Positions 1 through 5,899 of a stretch of 7,374 nucleotides of DNA are shown here, piece by piece; the stretch's first letter is position 1; every line of letters starts with the position of its first letter. A model generated the notes under the pieces. It saw only the letters and a list, made by a program, of their open reading frames with translations, was not told the origin of the DNA and searched no databases. This DNA is from JBFYKJ01 sp041306005 (GTDB taxonomy: Archaea; Altiarchaeota; Altiarchaeia; JAFGQM01). The translations under genes were made by a program, and so were the position numbers. The stretch lies in assembly GCA_041306005.1 (NCBI GenBank), contig JBFYKJ010000012.1:1-7374 (forward strand), written 5' to 3'.

Positions 1-449
1 CCCGCTTTGTAAAGCGCATCATCCACTCTCTTTAAGACCCTGGTAAACTCGTCTTCCGGCTGGCCTGCCCCGCGGTATATGGTGATGAACTTGCCGGTCT
101 GGTACGGCGCCGCCTTGGATATGTCGCCCAACGTCTGGGCCTTTAGCTTCTCCATGTTGCGGACCACTTTGTGCTCCATGCGCTCGTCGCGCAGTATGGG
201 GAGGACTACTTCTAATATCTTTTTCGCCTGGTGGACGTTCTTGGCCGAGACTCGCGCCTTCCAGTCGGGCACAAGGTGCTCTTGGCCCTTGAAGAAGCCC
301 GTCTTCACCTTCATCCGGGACGGGCCGCTGTACTGGCTGAAGACGTCGCCCGCGGAGTAATCGCTGGGCGGGAGCATATCAGCGAACTCCCGGGGCTTTC
401 GGTCGCCTATCTTCTTCGGAAGCCTGTTGTGCCATCTAGACTCAGGCAT
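1..449 (-). CDS. Partial protein resembling the N-terminal lyase-like region of class III/IV lanthionine synthetases (3' end cut by window edge)
   Basis: The first 149 codons are present; the frame runs off the left edge. The start is the first ATG (449-447) after an in-frame TAA nine bases upstream. Seen: a basic N-terminus rich in polar residues (1-60), then WKARVSA (63-69), a helix-like stretch NVHQAKKILEVVLPILRD (71-88), HKVVRN (93-98) and GKFITIY (119-125). From memory, this order matches the N-terminal region of LanKC/LanL enzymes: a K-x-H-V-S-A strand, a helix, an F-K-F-x-R strand with a catalytic Lys, then G-K-F-[IV]-T-[IV]-Y-P. In that family the domain removes phosphate from phospho-Ser/Thr to leave a dehydroamino acid (OspF/SpvC chemistry). 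Here K64 and K94 fit the family lysines, but R66 stands where the His is expected, so activity is doubtful. A kinase or cyclase domain could lie beyond the edge. Also possible: a relative of HopA1-type effectors, or an unrelated archaeal family. The gene call is strong; the family call is tentative. Confidence 0.72.
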   Translation of the reverse strand, partial: MPESRWHNRLPKKIGDRKPREFADMLPPSDYSAGDVFSQYSGPSRMKVKTGFFKGQEHLVPDWKARVSAKNVHQAKKILEVVLPILRDERMEHKVVRNMEKLKAQTLGDISKAAPYQTGKFITIYRGAGQPEDEFTRVLKRVDDALYKA

Positions 450-472
450 AAGGCTATCTTAGAAAGAATGCG

Positions 473-480
473 TAAAAATA
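473..480 (-). promoter_or_regulatory. Candidate TATA box for the lanthionine-synthetase-like gene
   Basis: The minus strand reads TATTTTTA here, 24 bases before the ATG at 449. The usual archaeal TATA-to-start distance of about 25 bases puts transcription start almost on the ATG, so the mRNA would be leaderless. No Shine-Dalgarno sequence is visible before this ATG, which agrees. The same T-run could also be the termination tail of the uS10 transcript, because it follows a hairpin. Confidence 0.45.
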
Positions 481-486
481 GGGAAT

Positions 487-553
487 CGGCTTTTACAGCC
501 GTATCTCAAGCGCATCCTTCGGATGCGCAACGATACGCCTTTACAGGCGTATC
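487..553 (-). repeat. Three consecutive hairpins after uS10, two of them related copies
   Basis: Three stem-loops lie head to tail. Hairpin A (532-553) has a perfect 8-bp stem, GATACGCC with GGCGTATC, loop TGTAAA. Hairpin B (510-528) has a perfect 8-bp stem, GCGCATCC with GGATGCGC, loop GAA. Hairpin C (487-501) has a 5-bp stem, CGGCT with AGCCG, loop GTAAA. On the minus strand the left arm plus loop of A and C match at 13 of 14 bases (GATACG, then C or G, then CTGTAAA), and the right arms differ in step so pairing is kept. The uS10 stop codon lies at the loop of A. A T-run follows hairpin C. Likely role: end of the uS10 transcript. An RNA-processing or protein-binding site is also possible. 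Confidence 0.7.
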
Positions 554-843
554 TCCACGTGCACGTCCTTGGGGATCTGTATCCTCATGACGCGCCTTAG
601 GGCCTTCTCGTCGGCGGCGATCATCACGAGGCGCTTGTGTATCCTCATCTCCCAGCGCTCCCACGTGTTCCTTCCCTCGCCGTCCGGTGATTTCAGGGTT
701 GTGATCTTGAGTTTCTTGGTCGGAAGCCTTATTATGCCGGACACATCTACGTCGGCCTTCTTAGCTATGTCGATTATCTGGCTGCAGATGTCGTCCAGCT
801 TCTTCTCGTCTCGTCCTATCAGCTTTATCTTAGCCTTTTGCAT
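541..843 (-). CDS. rps10: Small-subunit ribosomal protein uS10 (archaeal S10)
   Basis: uS10 is part of the head of the small ribosomal subunit. The protein is 100 aa from the chosen start, close to the roughly 102 aa usual for archaea. It begins MQKAKIKLIGRDEKKLDDIC, as archaeal S10 proteins do. It carries the IIRLPTKKLKITTLKSPDGE segment (37-56), where the mobile loop starts, then TWERWEMRIHKRL (60-72), and ends DVHVEIRL, all typical of the family. The frame is open further upstream, and a TTG at 864-862 would add seven residues (MGVLSDK). I prefer the ATG at 843 because it matches the family's N-terminus; no strong Shine-Dalgarno sequence decides it. It lies downstream of EF-1A in the usual archaeal order, but about 195 bases and a strong terminator separate them, so it probably has its own promoter. 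Its stop codon falls in the loop of a hairpin. Confidence 0.97.
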   Translation of the reverse strand: MQKAKIKLIGRDEKKLDDICSQIIDIAKKADVDVSGIIRLPTKKLKITTLKSPDGEGRNTWERWEMRIHKRLVMIAADEKALRRVMRIQIPKDVHVEIRL

Positions 844-878
844 CTTGTCTGAAAGGACTCCCAAATCCCTGATGGGAA

Positions 879-968
879 CCCTTGCGGCCCTTGCGAGCCT
901 GTGAGCGTGAAACCTGTGATGCCATGAACCGCGCCCGTCGGCGCGGGGGATGATGTTGTGAGCGTGAA
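879..968 (-). repeat. Short direct repeats and a GC hairpin in the uS10 leader
   Basis: The sequence between EF-1A and uS10 holds an exact 12-base direct repeat, TTCACGCTCACA on the minus strand, at 957-968 and 900-911 (57 bases apart). Between the copies (929-946) is a perfect 7-bp GC hairpin, CCGCGCC with GGCGCGG, loop GACG. Nearer uS10, CGCAAGGG occurs twice nine bases apart (888-895 and 879-886). No T-run follows the hairpin, so it does not look like a terminator. I found no tRNA or C/D-box pattern. A regulatory leader for uS10 is one reading; leftovers of small duplications is another. Confidence 0.5.
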
Positions 969-981
969 TTGATGAAGATAG

Positions 982-989
982 GATAAAAA
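982..989 (-). promoter_or_regulatory. Candidate TATA box for uS10
   Basis: The minus strand reads TTTTTATC, just after the EF-1A terminator. Transcription would begin near 958, giving a leader of about 115 bases before the uS10 ATG. The box sits in a T-rich tract that also serves as the termination tail, so the call is uncertain; a second candidate, TTTTATT, lies a few bases upstream. Confidence 0.3.
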
Positions 990-1045
990 TGAAATAAAAC
1001 GAAAAAATAAAAACAAAAGGGAAGTAAGGGGAAGCCCCTTACTTC
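990..1045 (-). terminator. EF-1A terminator: 11-bp hairpin containing the stop codon, then a T-rich tail
   Basis: On the minus strand the left arm GAAGTAAGGGG (1045-1035) pairs perfectly with the right arm CCCCTTACTTC (1031-1021) across a CTT loop. The TAA stop of EF-1A (1041-1039) is inside the left arm. About 30 bases of T-rich sequence follow, including runs of five and six T. Hairpin plus T-tract is the classic intrinsic form; archaea can stop on T-tracts alone. A ribosome at the stop codon would cover the left arm, so folding may depend on ribosome release. Confidence 0.85.
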
Positions 1046-2307
1046 TTCGGAACCACGTCTATGACCATGCCTGCGGCCACAGTCTGCCCCATGTCCCGGA
1101 TCGCGAACCTGCCGAGTGGCGGGAACTCCGAAGCCTTCTCGATGCACATCGGAGTCATCGGCTTCACCTTTATGATAGCCGCGTCGCCCGTCTTGATGAA
1201 GTCGGGCTTCTCCTGGAGCACCGCACCCGTCGCCGGGTTCAGCTTCCTAACGATCTCGGTCACCGTGCACGCAACCTGCGCCGTGTGGCAGTGGAAGACG
1301 GGCGTGTAGCCCGGGGCGATGACGCTTGGGTGGTTCAGGACGATTATCTGCGCCGTGAACTCCTCAGCGACTGTCGGAGGCTTCTCCGGGTCGCCGCATA
1401 CGTCGCCGCGCCTGATGTCGTTCTTGCCGACACCCCTTACGTTGAAGCCTACGTTGTCGCCCGGCCCGGCCGTCGGCACCTGCTCGTGGTGCATCTCGAT
1501 GCTCTTCACCTCGCCGACCACTTTCATCGGCATGAAGATCACCTTCTGGCCCGCCTTCAGCGTACCCGTCTCGACACGCCCCACGGGGACCGTTCCGGCT
1601 CCCGTGATGGTGTAAACGTCCTGGATCGGCAGCCTCAGCGGCTTGTCGGTCATCTTCGGCGGCACTGTCAGCTTGTTCAAGGCCTCAAGGAGCGTCGGGC
1701 CGGTGTACCACGGCATGTTCGCGCTCTTCTTCGTGATGTTGTCGCCGTTGTAGGCGGATATCGCGAGGAACGGCACTTCGTCAGGCTTGTAGCCGACGGA
1801 CTTGAGGAGCTTTGTTACGTCCTCCTTGGCCTTGTCGTGCGCCTTTTGGTCGTACTTGGCCGCGTCCATCTTGTTCAGCGCGACGATGAGCTGCTTCACG
1901 CCGAGCGTTTTAGCCAGGAACGTGTGCTCCTTTGTCTGCGGCTGAACGCCGTTGACCGCGTCTATCACCAGCACCGCTGCGTCGGCCTGAGAGGTCCCCG
2001 TTATCATGTTCTTAACGAAGTCCCTGTGGCCCGGCGCGTCGATTATGGTGAAATAGAACTTGTCGGTCTTGAACTTCTTGTGGGCGACGTCGATTGTAAC
2101 GCCCCGTTCTCTTTCTTCCTTCAGCTGGTCCATGACGAAGGCGAACTCGAAAGTCGCCTTACCTATCTTCGCCGCCTCCGCTTTCAGGTTCTTTATCGCC
2201 TGCTCGGAGATTTCGCCGTGCTCGTAGAGCAGCCGGCCGACCAGGGTCGACTTGCCTGCGTCTACGTGACCTATGGTCACCAGGTTCAAGTGCGGTAATT
2301 CAGCCAT
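1039..2307 (-). CDS. tuf: Translation elongation factor EF-1 alpha (aEF1A, EF-Tu homologue)
   Basis: This GTPase carries aminoacyl-tRNA to the ribosomal A site in the cytoplasm. The protein is 422 aa, normal for archaea, and complete. GTPase motifs in order: GHVDAGKS (13-20, P-loop), RGVTID (68-73, switch I), DAPGH (90-94, switch II, with the catalytic His at 94), NKMD (145-148, guanine specificity) and SAYNGDN (184-190). Beta-barrel domains II and III follow, including GAGTVPVGRVETG (236-248) and the C-terminal GRFAIRDMGQTVAAG (399-413), both family hallmarks. The start is fixed by the family N-terminus and by AAGGTG seven bases before the ATG, the only clear Shine-Dalgarno sequence in the cluster. 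A TATA box right after the EF-2 stop gives it its own promoter, and a hairpin terminator lies at its end, so it can be expressed alone, as suits a very abundant protein. Confidence 0.99.
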   Translation of the reverse strand: MAELPHLNLVTIGHVDAGKSTLVGRLLYEHGEISEQAIKNLKAEAAKIGKATFEFAFVMDQLKEERERGVTIDVAHKKFKTDKFYFTIIDAPGHRDFVKNMITGTSQADAAVLVIDAVNGVQPQTKEHTFLAKTLGVKQLIVALNKMDAAKYDQKAHDKAKEDVTKLLKSVGYKPDEVPFLAISAYNGDNITKKSANMPWYTGPTLLEALNKLTVPPKMTDKPLRLPIQDVYTITGAGTVPVGRVETGTLKAGQKVIFMPMKVVGEVKSIEMHHEQVPTAGPGDNVGFNVRGVGKNDIRRGDVCGDPEKPPTVAEEFTAQIIVLNHPSVIAPGYTPVFHCHTAQVACTVTEIVRKLNPATGAVLQEKPDFIKTGDAAIIKVKPMTPMCIEKASEFPPLGRFAIRDMGQTVAAGMVIDVVPKK

Positions 2308-2314
2308 TTTGTTT

Positions 2315-2320
2315 CACCTT
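2315..2320 (-). promoter_or_regulatory. Shine-Dalgarno site of EF-1A
   Basis: AAGGTG on the minus strand ends seven bases before the EF-1A ATG at 2307. It fixes the start. Other genes in the window show nothing as clear, so initiation on this mRNA probably depends more on pairing with the 16S rRNA. Confidence 0.85.
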
Positions 2321-2391
2321 TGTATTTGTTGTATTTTGTTATAGTCAATCCGAATCGATTGCATAATTAACGTAAAGCTTAGTTAATGCCC

Positions 2392-2399
2392 AATATAAA
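2392..2399 (-). promoter_or_regulatory. TATA box of the EF-1A promoter
   Basis: The minus strand reads TTTATATT, a near-ideal archaeal TATA box, starting two bases after the EF-2 TAG stop. Expected transcription start is near 2370, leaving a leader of about 60 AT-rich bases that includes the inverted arms TTAAC/GTTAA and CAATC/GATTG. It means EF-1A does not depend only on read-through from EF-2. Confidence 0.7.
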
Positions 2400-2400
2400 C

Positions 2401-4593
2401 CTAATCCGCGTAGTCCGCAGCCGTCGGCGGCCTCGGGTCCAGCCCCTTCCGCTTCCGTATGCCGGAAATGACGTCCCCCTGCAGCTCCCTCGGGACCATC
2501 TCAAAGCCCGCGTTCTCCATGGACCAGATGACGTTGCCCTCTGTCGCAGAGCGTATGTCGCCTGCAAAGCCGAACATCTCGGCGACGGGCACCTTCGCGT
2601 CTACGAAGCAGAGTTCGCCTTCTTGGCGCATGTCGAATATGACGCCCCTTCTCGCCTGAACGTCCCTTGACGCGCCGCCCATGAACTTTGACGGCGTCTG
2701 TATGTAGACGTTCTGCTTCGGCTCCAGCATGCCCGGGCCGGCCTCAAGCATGCCCCTGTAGATGGGGTTCCTGACCGCCGGGTATATCTGCGCTGGGCCC
2801 CTGTGGACCGCGTCCTCGTGGAGTTTCACATCCGTGAGCTTGACCTTGACCTTGGTGCACGGCTCTTGCGCCAGCGGGCCCTTCTTCATGACCTGCTCGA
2901 AGGCGTCCATGACGAGCTCTATCACCTCGTCCAGGTGTTGTATCCCCTTTGTCGCATCTACAAGCATGTTGCCGTGGAATATGTCCCTGACCTTCTTTGC
3001 CTCTTCCTTCTCCATGCCCATCTCGGCCAGCTGCTGCCAGATGTCCTTTGAGTCCTTCTTCCGGCCCTCGGAGAATTTCCCCTCGCATATGCCCTTGTAT
3101 ATCTCGTCCTCGAGAGCCTCGACTATGAAGAAGAAGTCGTTGTGCTTGTTCGGGCTTCTCCCGTGCTCCTCGCCGCTCTGCTTGCCGACAGTCTCCCTGT
3201 AAACTACTATAGGGTTGCTGGTCTTTATCGGGACGTTCCTCTCCTTGTTTATCCTGTATTCGACGATCTCCAGGTGCAGTTCCCCCATTCCTGAAATCAG
3301 GTATTCACCGGTCTCCTCGTCGATCAGGACCGTCAGCGTCGGGTCTGCCTTGGCAAGCGACCTCATGACCTCTATCAGCTTTGGCAGGTCGGCCGGGTTC
3401 TTCGGCTCGACAGCTTTGGTGACCACCGGCTCCGAGAAGTGCTTTATCGATTCGAACGGCTCCATGACGTCTTCTGACAGCGTGTCGCCGGCGAATGTAT
3501 GCTTGAGCCCGACTATCGCGACTATGTTGCCCGCGCCCAGCTGCTCGATGTTTATCCTGTCGGCCGCGATGTACACGCCGAGCTGCTGCACCCGCATCCT
3601 TTGCTTTGACCCGTTGGAGTATATCTCCATGCCCCTCTTGATGGTGCCGGAGAATATCCTGCCCGTTGTGATCTCCCCCGCCTGCGGGTCGATTATGATC
3701 TTTGTCACCATCATGGCGAATTTTCCGTCGTCCTTGCAGGCCTGCATGTCCTTGCCTATCGGGCCCTCCATGTCGCCGTGCCAGATGTTCGGCACGCGGT
3801 ATTTCTGCGCCACCACGGGGCTTGGCAGGTGCTTGACCACCATGTCGAGGAGAACCTCATGCAGCTTTGACTTCTTTGCAAGCTCGTCCTGCTTCTCCTG
3901 CGCGCAGTAGTCCATGATGTCCTTGAACGTGATGCCGACTTTTTGCATGTAGGGTATCGACGTCGCCCAGTTGTTCCTTGCCGAGCCGAACGCGACCTTG
4001 CCGGACTTGACGTCCACGAGCCACTCGGTCTTGAACTCCTCGGGGGCCATCTGGGCTATCAGGCGGTTCACCTCGTTGATGATTTTTGTGAACCGCTCCT
4101 GCATGGCTTCCGGCGTCAGCTTGAGCTCGTTTATCAGCCGGTCGACCTTGTTGATGAAAAGTAACGGCTTTACCTTCTCCCTAATGGCCTGGCCGATGAC
4201 CGTTTTTGTCTGCGGCATGACGCCCTCCGCGGCGCACACGACGATTATCGCGCCGTCAACGGCCCTCATCGCGCGCGTCACGTCGCCCGAGAAGTCCACG
4301 TGGCCCGGGGTGTCTATCATGTTGATCACATAGTCCTGGCCGCCGGACTTGTGCACCATGGAGACGTTGGCGGCGTTGATGGTAATCCCCCGGGCCTTCT
4401 CCTGTTCGTCGTAGTCCATGACGCAGGCGTCGCCCGCCAGCTCTTCCGAAAGCAGGCCGCATCCAAGGAGCATGTTGTCCGAGAGCGTGGTCTTGCCGTG
4501 GTCGATGTGCGCAGCTATGCCCATGTTCCTGATGCGGTCCTTGTTCCCCATCAGGCCTACGACCTTTTCCACCATCTGTTCCCGGCGGCCCAT
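2401..4593 (-). CDS. fusA: Translation elongation factor EF-2 (aEF2, EF-G homologue)
   Basis: EF-2 is the GTPase that drives translocation of tRNA and mRNA on the ribosome. The protein is 730 aa, full length for archaea. Domain I: AAHIDHGKT (27-35, P-loop), RGITI (68-72), DTPGHVDF (94-101), NKVD (148-151), GSAR (203-206). Domain II begins near 290 (MMVTKIIIDPQAGEITTGRIFSG); domain III holds GMGELHLEI (435-443). Domain IV has EDAVHRGPAQ, whose H597 is the expected diphthamide site, so the host should make diphthamide. The C-terminus reads GIRKRKGLDPRPPTAADYAD, as in archaeal EF-2. The start matches the family (MGRREQMVEKVVGLM), although no good Shine-Dalgarno sequence precedes it. It follows uS7 by 92 bases with only a weak promoter candidate between, so co-transcription with uS12-uS7 is likely. 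It stops with TAG directly before the EF-1A promoter. Confidence 0.99.
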   Translation of the reverse strand: MGRREQMVEKVVGLMGNKDRIRNMGIAAHIDHGKTTLSDNMLLGCGLLSEELAGDACVMDYDEQEKARGITINAANVSMVHKSGGQDYVINMIDTPGHVDFSGDVTRAMRAVDGAIIVVCAAEGVMPQTKTVIGQAIREKVKPLLFINKVDRLINELKLTPEAMQERFTKIINEVNRLIAQMAPEEFKTEWLVDVKSGKVAFGSARNNWATSIPYMQKVGITFKDIMDYCAQEKQDELAKKSKLHEVLLDMVVKHLPSPVVAQKYRVPNIWHGDMEGPIGKDMQACKDDGKFAMMVTKIIIDPQAGEITTGRIFSGTIKRGMEIYSNGSKQRMRVQQLGVYIAADRINIEQLGAGNIVAIVGLKHTFAGDTLSEDVMEPFESIKHFSEPVVTKAVEPKNPADLPKLIEVMRSLAKADPTLTVLIDEETGEYLISGMGELHLEIVEYRINKERNVPIKTSNPIVVYRETVGKQSGEEHGRSPNKHNDFFFIVEALEDEIYKGICEGKFSEGRKKDSKDIWQQLAEMGMEKEEAKKVRDIFHGNMLVDATKGIQHLDEVIELVMDAFEQVMKKGPLAQEPCTKVKVKLTDVKLHEDAVHRGPAQIYPAVRNPIYRGMLEAGPGMLEPKQNVYIQTPSKFMGGASRDVQARRGVIFDMRQEGELCFVDAKVPVAEMFGFAGDIRSATEGNVIWSMENAGFEMVPRELQGDVISGIRKRKGLDPRPPTAADYAD

Positions 4594-4615
4594 CTTTCGG
4601 TTTCTTAGGTTATTA

Positions 4616-4640
4616 TCAAGTCCCGGGTTTCGGGTCTTGA
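4616..4640 (-). promoter_or_regulatory. Hairpin in the uS7/EF-2 spacer
   Basis: On the minus strand TCAAG pairs with CTTGA, then after one A-A mismatch CCCG pairs with CGGG around the loop AAACC: nine pairs with one mismatch. No T-run follows, so it is unlikely to be a terminator. It ends 22 bases before the EF-2 ATG and could be an mRNA processing, stability or translational control element within the operon. Confidence 0.5.
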
Positions 4641-4685
4641 GTTGTGTATTATGTTAGGATGAACAAATCGGCTGAGAAGAAAGGT

Positions 4686-5315
4686 TTACCTCGCAGACTG
4701 CGCTATCCTCTCCATCTCTTCCTTCTTCTTGATGGCAAAGGACTTTGGGTCGTTCTTCGACGCCTCGATTATCTCGCTCGCGAGCTCGTTCTCGATGCTC
4801 GTCTTCTTGTTGAAGCTGTTGCCGTAGGCGGCGACTACCAGGTTCTTGAGCGCCAAGTCTATCCGCCTCATCGGGGCGACGTCCACGGCCTGGTGGTAGT
4901 TCACGCCGCCGTATATGATGGTGGTAGTCTCCTCCCTCGGGGCCGCGTTCTGTATCGCGTCGACGAGCACCTGTATCGGGTTTCTCTTCGTCCTCTGCTC
5001 TACGAGCTCGAACGTGCCCTCTATTATCTTCATCGCAAGCGACTTCTTGCCTGTCGCGCCCGCGCCCCTCATGTACTTGCCCGCGAACTTCTTCGAGCCG
5101 ACGCTGCTTCTCATGACCTTGTTGAGCAGCCTCTCGACGACATTGACATCGGCCTTCCAGAACCTCTTCTTCGAGTGCTTGCCGCCGCTGTGCGGTATTA
5201 GCACCGGGTCCACGTTCAGGTAACTGCGCAGGCCGGCGTCGACGACCTCGACGTCGTAGCCCCACCGCCCAAAGAGCTTGATGTCGCCCGTCCCATAAGC
5301 ACCCGCACTAGCCAT
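4686..5315 (-). CDS. rps7: Small-subunit ribosomal protein uS7 (archaeal S7)
   Basis: uS7 binds the 3' major domain of 16S rRNA, starts assembly of the head of the small subunit, and lines the E-site and mRNA exit. The protein is 209 aa, within the archaeal range and longer than bacterial S7 at its N-terminus. Family blocks: KLFGRW (13-18), NPIQVLVDAIQNAAPREE (112-129), RRIDLALKNL (150-159) and the near-invariant tail IKKKEEMERIAQSAR (195-209). The ATG at 5315 lies 16 bases after the uS12 stop, with no clear Shine-Dalgarno sequence, so translation may be coupled to uS12. A small inverted repeat fills that gap. The stop codon is followed by a pyrimidine-rich stretch (ACCTTTCTTCTC), but there is no strong terminator before EF-2. 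Confidence 0.98.
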   Translation of the reverse strand: MASAGAYGTGDIKLFGRWGYDVEVVDAGLRSYLNVDPVLIPHSGGKHSKKRFWKADVNVVERLLNKVMRSSVGSKKFAGKYMRGAGATGKKSLAMKIIEGTFELVEQRTKRNPIQVLVDAIQNAAPREETTTIIYGGVNYHQAVDVAPMRRIDLALKNLVVAAYGNSFNKKTSIENELASEIIEASKNDPKSFAIKKKEEMERIAQSAR

Positions 5316-5330
5316 CTTATCGTCTATAAG
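5316..5330 (-). repeat. Small inverted repeat filling the uS12/uS7 gap
   Basis: CTTAT and ATAAG flank the five bases AGACG on the minus strand, so the 16-base gap between the uS12 stop and the uS7 start is almost all one 5-bp hairpin directly against the uS7 ATG. It is AT-rich and weak on its own. It might act in translational coupling. Confidence 0.4.
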
Positions 5331-5331
5331 C

Positions 5332-5760
5332 TTACTTTCTGGCCTTCTCGGCCTTGCCCCTCACCAGTTGTTGCAGCGACTGGTTGTTTACCTTGATTAT
5401 CTTGTATCTCACGCCGGGGATGTCGCCGTACGATCTCCCCTTCCTGCCGCCGATGCCCTCGATAAGGACCTCGTCGTGCTCGTCGATGAATGTGATCGCG
5501 TGGTTGCGCGGGGCGAACGCCGTGATCGGCTTGCCGGTGAATATGAGCTGGACCTTCGCGCACTTCCTGATGGCCGAGTTCGGCTGCTTGGCCTCGATGC
5601 CTACTTTCTCAAGCACGATGCCCCTGGCCTGGCTCCTGCCGTGAAGCGGGTCGTGCTTCTCCTTGAGCCTAAGCTCGCGCCGGATGTACATCTCGTCGTA
5701 CCAGCGGAAGTGGCTCCTGTTGTCCTGCAGCTTTTTGGCCGCAAACTCACCGTTTCCCAT
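5332..5760 (-). CDS. rps12: Small-subunit ribosomal protein uS12 (archaeal S12)
   Basis: uS12 sits at the decoding centre and the interface with the elongation factors, and affects accuracy. From the ATG at 5760 the protein is 142 aa, the usual archaeal size. It starts MGNGEFAAKKL, close to the family's MANGLFAARKL. The decoding loop EAKQPNSAIRKC (56-67) and the second loop GDIPGVRYK (112-120) are intact, as is FIDEHDEVLIEGIGG (91-105). An in-frame ATG at 5802 would add 14 residues (MSLRFGLIYPWILN) not typical of the family. The candidate TATA box at 5858-5865 would allow either start; a weaker TAATTTAT 20-odd bases before 5760 would make that start leaderless. It is the first gene of the uS12-uS7-EF-2 unit. 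L30e, NusA and RNA polymerase subunit genes, often upstream in archaea, are absent here; CarS takes that place. Confidence 0.97.
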   Translation of the reverse strand: MGNGEFAAKKLQDNRSHFRWYDEMYIRRELRLKEKHDPLHGRSQARGIVLEKVGIEAKQPNSAIRKCAKVQLIFTGKPITAFAPRNHAITFIDEHDEVLIEGIGGRKGRSYGDIPGVRYKIIKVNNQSLQQLVRGKAEKARK

Positions 5761-5857
5761 ATTCAATATCCAAGGATAAATTAGCCCAAACCTCAGGGAC
5801 ATGCCCGTCGGTCTGCACTAAGTCCTCAGAAAAAGGCGGTAAATTAGAAGCATCTCG

Positions 5858-5865
5858 TATAAAAA
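5858..5865 (-). promoter_or_regulatory. Candidate TATA box for the uS12-uS7-EF-2 operon
   Basis: The minus strand reads TTTTTATA. Expected transcription start is near 5835, giving a leader of about 75 bases to the preferred uS12 ATG at 5760 or about 33 bases to the upstream ATG at 5802. This is the best TATA candidate between CarS and uS12. Confidence 0.55.
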
Positions 5866-5899
5866 GATATGTCCGGAATGCGCATCGGGGCAAACAGCG

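Noticed and set aside
825..1016. Possible 63-codon gene between EF-1A and uS10
   Set aside because: It overlaps the uS10 start in another frame, its N-terminal half is encoded by the T-rich terminator tail, and it resembles no known protein.
844..1020. tRNA or box C/D sRNA in the EF-1A/uS10 spacer
   Set aside because: GGTTC and TGATG strings occur, but no cloverleaf pairing and no C box followed by a CTGA box at usual spacing could be found on either strand.
1285..2298. Plus-strand 337-codon open frame
   Set aside because: It lies wholly antisense to EF-1A, whose motifs are complete. The frame is open because of the GC-rich codon pattern of EF-1A; its translation is Arg/Leu/Val-rich without recognisable domains.
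3215..3910. Plus-strand 231-codon open frame
   Set aside because: It is antisense to the intact EF-2 gene; its Ser/Pro/Cys-rich translation is typical of a shadow frame.
4654..5265. Second minus-strand frame of 203 codons
   Set aside because: It overlaps uS7 in another frame and reads as Arg/Gly/Glu-rich low-complexity sequence; uS7 is unmistakable.
5761..5802. Upstream ATG of uS12 adding 14 residues
   Set aside because: The extra residues are not typical of archaeal S12, while the ATG at 5760 gives the usual N-terminus.
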